Shown piece after piece: positions 53,638-64,000 of a stretch of 64,000 bases of DNA. Each line of letters begins with the position of its first letter. Position 1 is the stretch's first letter. A model generated the notes under the pieces. It was not told the origin of the DNA and ran no database searches. It saw only the letters and a list, made by a program, of their open reading frames with translations. The position numbers and the translations under genes were made by a program. The DNA comes from Pseudocercospora fijiensis CIRAD86 (lineage: Eukaryota > Ascomycota > Dothideomycetes > Mycosphaerellales > Mycosphaerellaceae): the NCBI RefSeq assembly GCF_000340215.1, contig NW_006921534.1, positions 3,342,839 to 3,406,838 on the forward strand, read 5' to 3'.

Positions 53638-56600
53638 GGTTATAAGCCCCCTGCGTTTCTAACGCACACAACACGTTCACTACGTATTCTAATAGTCACT
53701 CCGATAGCTGCGTAGCTAGCGCTTGTTACTAAAAATTGCGCCGATATTAATACCGTCGCCGCCGCTGCCCTCGAGTGTTCTAGCAGGTACTAGACTCGAG
53801 TCGGTTACTATTAGTGTTAGCTGTCCGCTATACCCGTTCCTAACATTAGTATTAGCTATCCGCTACACTAAAAACACAGGCGCGCCTATCGGCCGCCCCT
53901 AGGCCTTAAGACAAGTCTATAGTCTCTTTCTACATCGCCGTCGCTGTCCGTAATAGCTCCCCCTATAACTACTAACGCTTATATAAGCAACATCCCTAAG
54001 CTAAAGAACAAGGAGAATTATCTAGTATAGGCCTATACCGCTAAGGGTGCCCTTAAAGGTATATCGGTATAGCGCTATATATAAGGTACCCGCTAGCGAC
54101 CCCTTTCTAAGACCTCTAGTAAGTCTTCTAAGGAGTTTAAAGACCGCTAAGATAAATAGGACTCTAAAGATTAAACGGTACGTACCTAGATCTTTGCCAA
54201 TTGTATTAGTAACATTCAACAATTACTACTTAGTCTATCTATATCCTAGGAAGTATAGGACTTCCTTAAGAAGAAATACACTAGTAAAGGTGGGTCTACT
54301 AAATTCATACTCTACTAGGAATATATCACCCTTCGCTACGATAGTAAGGACGTTAAGAAGTTCTGCAATGAGTATAAGAAGAAGCTCGGTGCCTTAAAGG
54401 ACACTAAATTAGCTATTAGCTAATATTAGGCTATCTATATATTTATTATACAAATCGCACCGTTCTACGAGGCTTTCGTATAGATGCGCCGTAAGCAAAT
54501 GCGCGCCTTAGAATACACTATTAATAACAGCACCCTTAACAACATTATTAGCGCGTTACTTAATAAAAATATAGCTTAACTAAACTAGGCCTAATATAAT
54601 GGCTTCTTTAGTCTTTAACGCTAACTATAATAGTAAGGTAGCAATAGTAACGGTCGAGGTAACTCGAACCGTAGCGGTCGTAGTAGCCGCGGAAATAGCA
54701 ACAATAGTCGTAGTCGTAGTAGAAATAGCTAGAATAGTCAGAATCGCGAGAAGTGCTTATACTACTAAGGCGCTTACCTATCCGATCGGTGCTATACTAA
54801 ATACCCTTACCTAAAGGAAGAAGACCGTCTTCGTCGCGAAAAGTAGAAGGCTAAGAAGAAGCAATAATAGGCGTTGACTGCTTAGTAGCAATAGCAACTA
54901 CTATCTAGTTAGAATAGTGCTTAGGGCCTATATACGGCTAATGCTACCCCGGGGGTGTTATTAGACCTAAACTACAATTACGCCTTTACTGCAAGCGCTA
55001 CTATAGTTACTATTAGCGACTAGGTTTCTACGGCTCTTACGGCTAGCACTCGTACTACTAATTAGGTTATCGACTTAGGTACTAGTATGCATATAGTAAA
55101 CGACCCTTTATTGCTTATTAAATACGAAGGCTATTACATTCCTGTCCGGTTTAGTAGCAACACGAAGCACGCTACGATAGTTAGTATAGCTTAGACTAAG
55201 GTTGTTAATAAGCGTAGTGTTAGCAATATAAAACTGTCTGATACGCTATATGTTCTAGGTCTAGCAGCTAACCTTCTGTCTACTAAGAAGCTTGCCGATA
55301 AGGGTTGTTTCTACCGAAATGATAAGCGTATCCTGTTTACGATAGTAGAGGGCAATAAGGTTACTATCGCTTAGATATACCGTAAGAATGGTCTTCCCTA
55401 TCTCTATATACTAACCTCTAGTCTAGATAGTGAAGTAGTTGCCCTTCTATCGAAGAAGGGGGTGCCTATAGGCACTATAGATAAGTAGCATCTACGATAT
55501 AGCTATATTCATTACTGCAAGCTGCTAAGAATGGAATCTAAGGGTTAGATTGTTATTTCTAGTGCTAAGAAGGACTTCCGCAACTGCATTGCCTATCGCA
55601 TAGCTATATTACACAAGGAATACAATCGGCTACTACGCGTGCGACTATCTACGATCTATTACATTGTCTGTATAGATATAGTTACTATTACTAACCCTAG
55701 TCTATTATAGGAGCGCTATTTTACACTGTTTATATACGCTAAGTTAGGCTATCGATACGAATATACTAGTACGCTTAAGTCAGGGGCTGCAGTAGCTATT
55801 AAGGACTATCGTGTATATATCCGTATACAGACTAGTTACTTAATCCTAATCTACCGCCTCGATAGAGGGGGTAAATACGGCGGAAATTAGCTATTAAATT
55901 AGGCTCGAGACGAGGGTATTATACTACAAGTTACTACACCTTATTCTTCAACTTAGAATAGCCTTACTAAGGTTAGCAATTATATCGTATATACGACTGC
56001 GAGAAAGATAATGCTATAGGCTAACCTTCCGAAGTCTCTATAGCTATATACTGTTGCCTCCGCTATATAGGTCCTTAATATTACGCTAACCGCTAATAGA
56101 GGAAGCCTATATACTATTGTAGCTAAGGAGCTTAATTAGTTACGAATACAGCTACGCCTATAGCACCTTCGAGCTTATAGCTATACTACAGTTGCCTACG
56201 ATTATAGTATAACTCGTAGAAAGAAGATAGACAGCAGAGGCCTAGTTAGCAAGCTAGTTAGCTATGCTAAGGGCTCTATAGACTCTAGAAAATATATGAT
56301 TTACCTGCCTAATTAACACAAAGTTATCGCTTCTAAGGACGTCTAGTTTGTTAAGTTAGGGGGTAACCTCCTACTTCTAGATAGTATAAAGCTATACACT
56401 AACACTAACGACTTGTTTAAGAACGAGTTTGTTACCCTTGAGTCTATTATACCGGCTTTGTTTAATTCTATAAGCAACGAGGCTCCGTCGCCTGCCGAGG
56501 CTGCTAGTGTAGTCTAGCGGCTTCTAGCTTAGCAAGAAGAACAGCCTATACAAGGACCTATACAGGAAATAGCCGATAAGGTCGCTAATCCGTTGCTAAT

Positions 56601-58726
56601 CGATAACGACCTTCTAGACGTTTAACCAGTTCAACTACTAGCTTTAAGTAATAAAGATAGCTTTTAGTTAGCCGAGGAAGAGCTAGCATATAATCCAAAC
56701 GCTAAGAAGGGCGAGCTAGGCTAGTTGCCTAAGTTTAAGCGACTAGCTAAAGCTATTAGTAATCGTTCTACGCGCAAGATACAGAGCAACAAGTCGGCTC
56801 GTAACCTGTTACGTAGCTATCTAGCTAATTGTAGTATTAAGCGGTTAACTCGACGTATAATAGCTAACATGCCGATAGCCTATATTAAGGGTTTTATAGC
56901 TTCCTATTACATTGCTAAACAGTCTAATAGAGACACCATTCCTATTCCGAAGAGCTATAAGGAGGCGACTTAGTTACTATATTAGCTATAATAGAAGGAA
57001 GCCTATAAGGCTAAATACAAGTTACTAATCGACAACTATATATAGGTTTATATATCTCGGTTAGAGGTGCTAGAAGGTAGGAAGGTTGTCCGTAGACGAT
57101 AGGTCTTTACTATTAAGCGAGACGCTAATAGCAATGTAAGCCGGTTTAAGGCTCGTTAGGTCGTCCGTAGCTTTATATAGGTTAAAGGACAGGATTATAA
57201 CGAGACCTATGCGGCCGTTACTAAGCCGTACACACTTCGAGCCTTGTTTGGCCTAATTGTATACTATAACTTAGAAGCTAAGTAGTACGACATTCTAATA
57301 GCCTTCCTTAATGCCCTAATTAGCGATAAGTATAAGATCTACGTTAAACAGCTATACGGCTTTAAAGAGCGTAGTAGCAAGGGCATAGTTTGCCTATTGC
57401 TAAAGGTACTATATAGTCTAAAGCAGTTACCAATGCTGTAGTATAAAGAGCTTCGGAAGTACTTAAAGAGCCTGAACTTTGTACTAATAATAACTAACGT
57501 ATGTGTGTTTAAACACGTTATTAGCGGCTCGATTATCGTTATTTACGTCGACGATATAATTATTATCGCCTATAGCCTATTAGCACTAGAGGCCGTTGCT
57601 TAGTTACTAAAGGACCGTTTCAATATGCGAGAACTAGGCGACCTATACTACTATCTTAGTATACGGATTATCCGTAACCGCGGTTAGCGTACTATTTACG
57701 TCGTTTAAGATGCCTATTTAAATAGGCTTAGTAAGAAATATAGTATACGTAGCCGTGTCGGTCTAGCTGCTCTAATAGCACCTCGCTATATTAAGACGTC
57801 TATTTAACGCGCACCTAAGGGCTATACAGCTAGTGCCGCCTTTAAGACTTAGTATTAAGAAGGTGTTAGCGAGGCGCTATAGCTAGCTATAATTATACGA
57901 CCTAATGCTTGCTACACTACGGGCCTGTTGTTACGATTTATCTCTAACCCGACTAAAGAACATTATACCGCACTCCTTTAGCTAATTAAGTACCTAGTAG
58001 GCACCCTCAACCGCGGTATACGCTTCTAAGGCATACAGAACGATAAGCTGAACTTTGCTAGTTACTATAACGCCTTATAGGCTAACGATCTAGTTACCCG
58101 CCGCTCTATAGGCGGCTTCTACTTTACTATTGTAGGCGGACCTCTATTATATAAGTCCGGCCGCTAGACACTCGTTACACTGTTATTAACTAAAGCTAAG
58201 TATGTTCAACTTACTATAGGGGCTAAGGAAGCAGTTGCCTTAGCTCGCTTATTAAAGGAGATTAGCTATAAGGGCTATATTCTCCTAGTAACACTCTACG
58301 AGGACAATTAGTCCGCTATTGCTATTACTAAATCGACTACTATTAATGGCCGTACGAAGTATATAGATGCTCGTGTTTACTACATTCGAGAGAAGATTGC
58401 TAATAGTACTATTGTCGTCTAATAGGTTAGTATATATAATTAGATAGCCGATAGCTTTACTAAGCCGCTTAACAAGATTAAGTACGGCCGCTTTATTAAA
58501 CAACTGAACCTAGTAGATTGTAAGGCCGCTATTGAGAGCGCTGCAAAGCTAGCTGCTAAGTACTAAGAAGAAAGGGCCTTTGTTTGCTTTGTCTGTTTAA
58601 CCTAAGAGTGGTCTAGTTTGTTCACCTGTTTCTGCTTACCTAATACCCCTGTTTACTTTGCTAACTGAATAGCTATTGTGTTTGGTTTGCTTCATTCTAT
58701 AGCGATATGCACGTACTAAGGGGGTG

Positions 58727-58852
58727 ACTTAGAGTGTGTGTCTAGGTGTTAGGGTCTATTACGTACCTGATGCCTAAGGCTACAACTGCCGCACTTTATC
58801 TTTAGACTTTCCGTAGATAGTCCTTCTTCTAAATACATTAGTTACATTAAGT
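58727..58852 (+). repeat. 3' LTR of the plus-strand Copia
   Basis: 126 bp, same length as the left LTR. A G-rich polypurine-like stretch (AAGGGGGTG, 58718-58726) directly precedes it. Confidence 0.88.
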
Positions 58853-58857
58853 CTAGG
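58853..58857. repeat. target site duplication CTAGG, right copy
   Basis: Matches 53507-53511. Confidence 0.8.
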
Positions 58858-61800
58858 ATAGCTCCTCCCTCGGTATCGGTATAGTATATAAAAGAGCTAT
58901 AAGGCAGCTCTATAGAACGTTCTACTAGTTACTCGCTATACTAAGGCCGAATGCTAGTTCGTTCCTTAGAACTCTTAGTTATTTAGGAGATATAAAGGGT
59001 AGGGCAGGTAGTAACTTCGTATTGTATAAGGAGGTAGAGGCTACTATAGAAGAGGCCTTTAACCTATAGAAGATAGTAAAAGATATAGAGGCAGCTATAG
59101 GTCTAGGTACCTAGTTGAATTTCTAGTAGGTAGAGTATAAGGATATTTAGAGGGAGTATTAGGTAGAGTTGCGAAGGCAGGTATATAATATGCTCTAGAA
59201 AACAGGGATAGTGCCTATAACTATAACTATTAGGCTCTTCAACCTTCCTTATTTTCCCTGTTTTCTTTTTATAAAAATCTAAACTAATACAAATCAACCG
59301 GAATGTCTATCTTCTTTTAGTTCTTTGAAAAACCTAGCAGCGTAGCTAGTAGCGTAGCCGGCAGCGTAGCCGGCAGCGTAGCCGGCCTTTTTACTCCTTA
59401 GTACTAACGGGATTTTAGGAGACTTCTATTCCGTACGGCTAATAAAGCATACTATACTATATATATATACTTAGAGAGTATTTAGAGCGCGGTATATAGC
59501 GCCGTATAATAGCGGCTTATTTCGTATACAGAAAAGCTTATAGATAATACTACGAATATCCTTTCTACTAGAACATCTATCCTACCTAGCACCGTCTCGA
59601 ATATAGACATTCTAGCCTTTTAGAATCTAATCGAGTACTTTAAAATCCTTGTCTATAATCGTTATACGCTTCGCGTAGATAGCTATAAGGTTAACCGCTA
59701 AAATAGTATTAGTATAGTCCGAAAAGAGGTAGAAGAGAAATATATATTCGAAGATACGAACTAGGTAGGCTTCTATAGCCTTTTAAAGGGCGCCTATCGC
59801 GGAGGCTTAGAAGCGAAGGTCCGTTCTATAATCCTAGGCAATTTCGCGAACAAGTCGTTAGAAAGGAGCTTTACGGATTAGGAGCTTAGAACTCTTCTAA
59901 TACTGCCGAATCTAACGGAGGGCTACGGCTAAAGAAGGATTAGTAAAAAGACAGTAAGAATGCCGGCTACGCTACCGGCTACGCTACCGGCTACGCTGCC
60001 GGCTATAAATAGGACTTACTTCCTAAGCGCTATCGACGCTTCGTACGATTACTACTAGTAGTAGAAGCGCTAGTTGTCGTCTTACGTAGAGCCTTGCCCG
60101 CCGTTGTCTTACGCGGAGCCTTACTCGCGACGCCCTTTCTAGTACCGGAGCTAGCGGTAGCAGTAGTAGCCCTCTTACGTTAATATACTATACTCGTTCT
60201 ACTATTTCCGGTCTTATTGCGACCCGTAGAAGTATTAGGTCCCTTCTTACGAGGCGTCGTAACTTAGTTAAGTAGACTCGCTATTGTAAAAGTCGTCGAA
60301 TTAAGGAAAAAAGTGCGTTACGAAGGTATACGAAGGCGCGCGTAGAGCGAGGGTATTGCGGAGGTAGTAGATATAGAGCGTAGAGGTATAGGTATCGATG
60401 CGAAGGTTAAATATAGCGGTAGTATCGCGGTATCGCTAGGTAATAGAGTAAGCTTCGCGTAAGCCTATATTATAGTAACGTTAGAGCAAGGAAAGAAGGC
60501 AGGCACGGCTAAAAAAGGTAGGTACGGCTAAAAAAGGCAGGTACGGGAGACTTTGAAATATAGCCGGCATATATAGCCGGCATAGTAATAGGCGAAAGCC
60601 TCCTTTTAATAAATAGCCGGCGTAATAATAGTATCTTACTATAGTATAGATATTCTTTAGTAATGCCTTTACTAGCTATAGTAATCTTATAAGTAACCTA
60701 GGCCTATTGCTAGTAAATATAAGAAATATTAGGTAGGCTATACTAAACAAGCTAGTTATTTAGTAGGAAAAGGCCTACTACCGTCTCTATATACCGGCTA
60801 CGAGTGCCGGCTATCGCTCTAAATTCAACTCCGCCCTATCTCGGAGGCTAAGGTACCGAGCGGAAACCCTACAGCTTATATTTACTCGGTTGTCGCGGAG
60901 CGCTTATAGGTAAGATATTAGAAAAGAGTATAAAAAGTATAAGAAGAGTATCCTAGGATATAGGTCGTAAGTGAATAAGAGTAGTACGCCTAGTTATTTA
61001 TATAGTACGTTACTCTATACGACTAAGAGCCTATATTATCTTATGCTTCGCTTATAAGACCTCGACTCTACTAGTATACTATCGATCTCTTCCTCGGTCG
61101 CTAATACGCTATCTTAATTCTTCTTCGAGTTACCGGACTTAGTACGTATCTATAGCTATACAATAGCGCTACGTATTATAGAGAATTTCTCGTTAAAGTT
61201 TCTCTCTCGTAGGCTTACTATCTACCTCGTAGTATAGAGGATCAAAGTACTAATACTAAAGAATCTCCTTATAGTTAGGATGCTAGGGCTCCTTAGGACC
61301 TTTATATTTTAGGTCTAAATAGAGACGTATTATAAACGTTCTATCGCCCTTTCGCTTACTACCCGCTAGGTCGCGATATGCGAAGAAACTAATCTAAATG
61401 TAGCTCGTCTCTATAATAGCCGGGTAAATATAGAGCGCTAGGTTTCTACTTCGTACCTTAGATTTAGGGACGGTACGGAGATAAAATTAGAAATGTAGCC
61501 GGCACCTATAGCCGGCAAAAGGATACGAAAATAGGCCTCCTCCTAGGTTAATCTAACGACTAAATACAATTTCTAACTAATCCGCTATAAACCGACGCCG
61601 AATTTTAGCTAGAAGCTATATATCTTTATTTTAAAGAGTAACCCGCTTCGTATAGATAGTAAGGAGGTTTAAAAGCTTAAGCTCGGTTACGAGAAATGCC
61701 TCCGTAGCTTCCTAAAGAGCACTAATCGCCTTAGCCGTAAATCGTATACTAGACTGAAAATCTAATATAATTTCTCGGACGAGTCGCTAGAAGGGAGTCT

Positions 61801-62575
61801 TAGGGATTAAAAGCTCGGTCCCTCTTTTGTTTTAGAAAAGCCGGATCTAGCGAAGGGTAATAGTACCTAGTTTAAAGCGCCGCTTCTTTATCGTCGAGTC
61901 CTGCCTTATTCCCTTTCTTTTAATAGAAAGATAACTTTTCTTCGCAATAGTCTTCGTCCGCCTACTCTTTTTAGCCTTCTCCTATCTACCTATAGCCTTC
62001 TTGTTTTTCGGTACTATTTTCCGAGGAACCCCCTTCCTTCGTATATACTACGGAGAGTCTTACTCTTCCGATATCTCGTTCTCGCTATAGTCTCCCTATA
62101 CTTAGCTTGCTTTACCCTTGCCCTTTAGCCTCTAAAGATATTTATCTACGCGTTTAGGCGACGAGGGTATATCGGTAGGACCTAGAAAATTAATAAGCAT
62201 ATAATCGTAAGGAGACATTAATGCTTCTTACCTTCTAGAATAAATAGTCTTCTATTAAACCGCCTTATTAGGTTATCGTTAGATTCGAATAAAGGATAGT
62301 AGCTTAAGGAAGGGGAGGCAGCCGGCTTAGGAAGGCCCGAAGAGCCGAATCCTTAAGGCATGTTTATCTTTAAGAATATAGGGAAAGGGAAGAAGGAGAG
62401 GAAGAGCGAATAGAGAATTAGAAATAGTCCGTAGGTAAGCGGGGTCGGTTACTATAGCAACTAGTCTGTTTAGGTCCTAGGAATTCGAAACACATTTCGG
62501 ATATATACCGGCTATATACGCCGGCTATATTACCTTATACGTAAACGCTTCGTCTCCTTAAAGCTACTCTAAACC
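58858..62575. repeat. unassigned RIP-mutated region with paired GCCGGC motifs
   Basis: About 3.7 kb without recognised coding trace. It contains recurring twin motifs of the form TAGCCGGC-N5-TAGCCGGC in both orientations at 59337-59387, 59961-60006, 60559-60584, 60792-60813, 61495-61517 and 62505-62530. A basic, Arg/Ser/Thr-type low-complexity reading occurs on the minus strand near 60020-60260. Confidence 0.5.
59337..60006. mobile_element. candidate small non-autonomous element bounded by inverted 12-mer arrays
   Basis: The left end has three copies of GCGTAGCCGGCA/C in direct order (about 59352-59387). The right end (59961-60006) has the same unit in reverse complement, four copies. The inverted similarity runs slightly inwards (CTTTTTACT on the left, its complement on the right). 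Between them are about 570 bp without coding trace. The structure fits a MITE-like element with repeat-built termini. No target duplication was identified. Confidence 0.45.
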
Positions 62576-62579
62576 TATA

Positions 62580-64000
62580 TACGTTTCCGCTTCTCGACCC
62601 GGTATCGCCTTCTACCTCCGCCCTCCTCCTCTTCGTTATCGCTAATTAGGGTTTCGCTTAGACTAAATTTCGCATTCTCTTCGCGCTCCTAGGTTTCTTC
62701 GATCTTAAGGTTTTCTAATTCCTCGATTAACTCCTTTAGTATAATCTTTAGTAACCTGCCTTAGCGATTCTAGTAGAGGAGATAGTATCGGAATACTATA
62801 ATAGATTCGAAGGTAGTAGGCGAGTATATCGATAATATTCGATTAAAGCGGCCCTAGTAACGAGCGATACTAAAAGACCTCTTATAGCCTATACCTACGC
62901 TCGGGATAGCGAGGACGTCCCGAGCGACCGACGCTATCGTTAGAAACTTAGGCTCTAACCGCTACTATATAGCGAGAATATCGTCTCCGAATTCGTCTAG
63001 AAGACCGGTAAGATCTAGAGATTATTAGCCCTCTTTCCGAGCCTACGGGTTTATACTTACTCGCGCGCCGATAGAGATCGAACTCTTCTTTATTTACTTT
63101 AGTAGTTGCTTCCTCTTCTGCCTCTACTTTCTACCTACGAAATAGGTATAATGTCGGAGCCTTCTAAACCTTCTTTTTCTTTATAGGAGCTGCATTTAGA
63201 CTAGTTTCTTTCCGACGCTCGTAGAACATCTTTTCTAAAACAGTCTAGTAATACTTCGGCTATACCTCGTCCGCCTTCTATTCCGGCCTCTACTAGTATA
63301 TATCCTTTTCTACCGGGTTAAGCAAGTACGTAACGCTATAGATATCCCCGAACGAGTTAAAGGTAGCACTATAATATTTATATAACTTAGTATAGGAGGT
63401 GTCTATAGCTTTCGTTATAGCTACTTTCTAGGGAACGCTCTTCTTAGCTAGCTTAGCTACGGTTTCCTCGAGCTCGTTAAAGAGCTAGTTATAGTACGTA
63501 AAGACAAGGTAGATCGTCGGTCCTCGGGTTTTTCTAATCGTAGTAGTAACCTTCGCGTAATACTTACTAATATCGACGAGATACTCTACTTAGCGCTATT
63601 CGGCGGCGGTAAGGCCGAGCTACTTAATACCTTCGGAACTCTAATAGATCTCGAGAGCGGTACGTAAAGTACATCCCCTCGTAACTATATAGAAAGTCGA
63701 ATCGAACCGGGTCTTAACGTCTTAGGTAAAACGGAGTAGGCGCTAAGGAGGCCGCTTTTACTATCGCTTATTCTATACGATATTCTAGGTATCGGTTTTA
63801 GGGCGCTCGATTAGGTTCTTTTAAATAGCCTCGAATCGGTTATATCTCTATAAGCTCGAGTTCGTATATATTGCTAGACGACGAAGCTAGAGAAAAAAAG
63901 TTAGAACTATACTAGGTTGCCGGTTATAGGTGCCGGCTACGGACAAAAGTTATACCTTATACAAAACGAGAGCGAGGCTCTCTACCTTATCCCGTCTTAT
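62580..64000 (-). pseudogene. hAT-family transposase relic (partial, runs off window)
   Basis: The minus-strand reading, broken by RIP-type stops, shows a hAT C-terminal half. Near 63720-63590 it has TRFDS...RTALEIY and SSEGIK. Near 63560-63490 come VEYLVDISKYYAKVTTTI, RGPTIYLVFTYYN and LFNELEETVAKL. Near 62940-62880 lies LTIASVARDVLAIPSVGIG, the hAT C-terminal dimerisation motif, after which NRLSSxR-type and ETFESIIVFRY-type segments are visible. The N-terminal part (BED finger and first catalytic residues) would lie beyond 64000. Confidence 0.72.

Larger units (their letters stand above)
53512..58852 (+). mobile_element. Ty1/Copia LTR retrotransposon, complete but RIP-mutated
   Basis: 5341 bp with 126-bp LTRs (ACTTAGAG...TTAAGT, ends inverted) and CTAGG target duplications. 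A primer-site-like GGTTATAAGCCC follows the left LTR. The order on the plus strand is Copia type. Gag (about 53960-54900) has a zinc-knuckle trace near 54755. The protease reads VIDLGTSMHIVNDP from 55066 with its preceding Trp now TAG. Integrase follows with an HHCC trace (about 55490-55620). Reverse transcriptase (about 57090-57710) has the box YVDD at 57544-57555. RNase H has EDNQSAI-like and ADSFTKPLNKIK near 58305-58480. Nearly all stops are TAG/TAA of RIP type, so it is inactive as written. Confidence 0.92.
49491..64000. repeat. RIP-degraded transposon block 2
   Basis: From about 49491 to the end of the window CA and TG are depleted, TA is enriched and frames are riddled with TAG/TAA. 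It contains two Copia elements, an unassigned region with paired GCCGGC motifs and a hAT relic. Confidence 0.88.

Noticed and set aside
1..64000. CRISPR array, bacterial operon, riboswitch or rho-independent terminator
   Set aside because: The genes are intron-containing fungal genes; regular direct repeats present are LTRs and micro/minisatellites.

Overview
The window looks like nuclear DNA of a filamentous ascomycete. Most genes carry introns of 48-100 bp with GTRNGY donors. The families present (XanA-type dioxygenase, Zn2Cys6 regulator, QutR-like protein, fungal RUS/DUF647 protein) are fungal. The repeats carry the signature of repeat-induced point mutation (RIP): CpA and TpG are nearly absent, TpA is in excess and CpG is kept. 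A Dothideomycete (Capnodiales-like) source is my inference from gene style, not a proven placement.

Layout: (1) 1-15.9 kb is gene-rich. It holds a xanthine dioxygenase gene (xanA) with a UaY-type site in its promoter, a DHA1 MFS transporter, a Pab2-type poly(A)-binding protein, a secreted GH25 muramidase, a voltage-gated proton channel (Hv1), a RUS/DUF647 gene with an apparent 1-nt frameshift, a steroid 5-alpha-reductase-like enzyme and a Zn2Cys6 regulator. (2) 15.9-27.55 kb is a RIP-degraded block. It has a PiggyBac-like transposase relic next to a complete 7.1-kb Ty3/Gypsy element with 197-bp LTRs and a 5-bp target duplication. (3) 27.55-49.5 kb is gene-rich again: a QutR-like protein, a Ser-rich wall protein, argininosuccinate lyase head-to-head with a Vfa1-like gene, an F-box protein, a five-exon C2H2 regulator and a Yvh1-type dual-specificity phosphatase. 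(4) 49.5-64 kb is a second RIP block: a minus-strand Copia relic, a complete 5.3-kb plus-strand Copia with LTRs and target duplication, an unassigned stretch studded with paired GCCGGC motifs in alternating orientation, and a hAT transposase relic running off the window end.

The genes are mostly housekeeping or stand-alone. I see no biosynthetic cluster and no obvious multi-gene defence or conflict system. The most informative items are the UaY/GATA promoter of xanA, the proton channel with all key charged residues, the broken RUS gene, and the paired GCCGGC inverted motifs, which may mark an undescribed family of small transposons. All splice joins were worked out by hand and checked for reading-frame continuity. 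None was tested against transcripts or databases.
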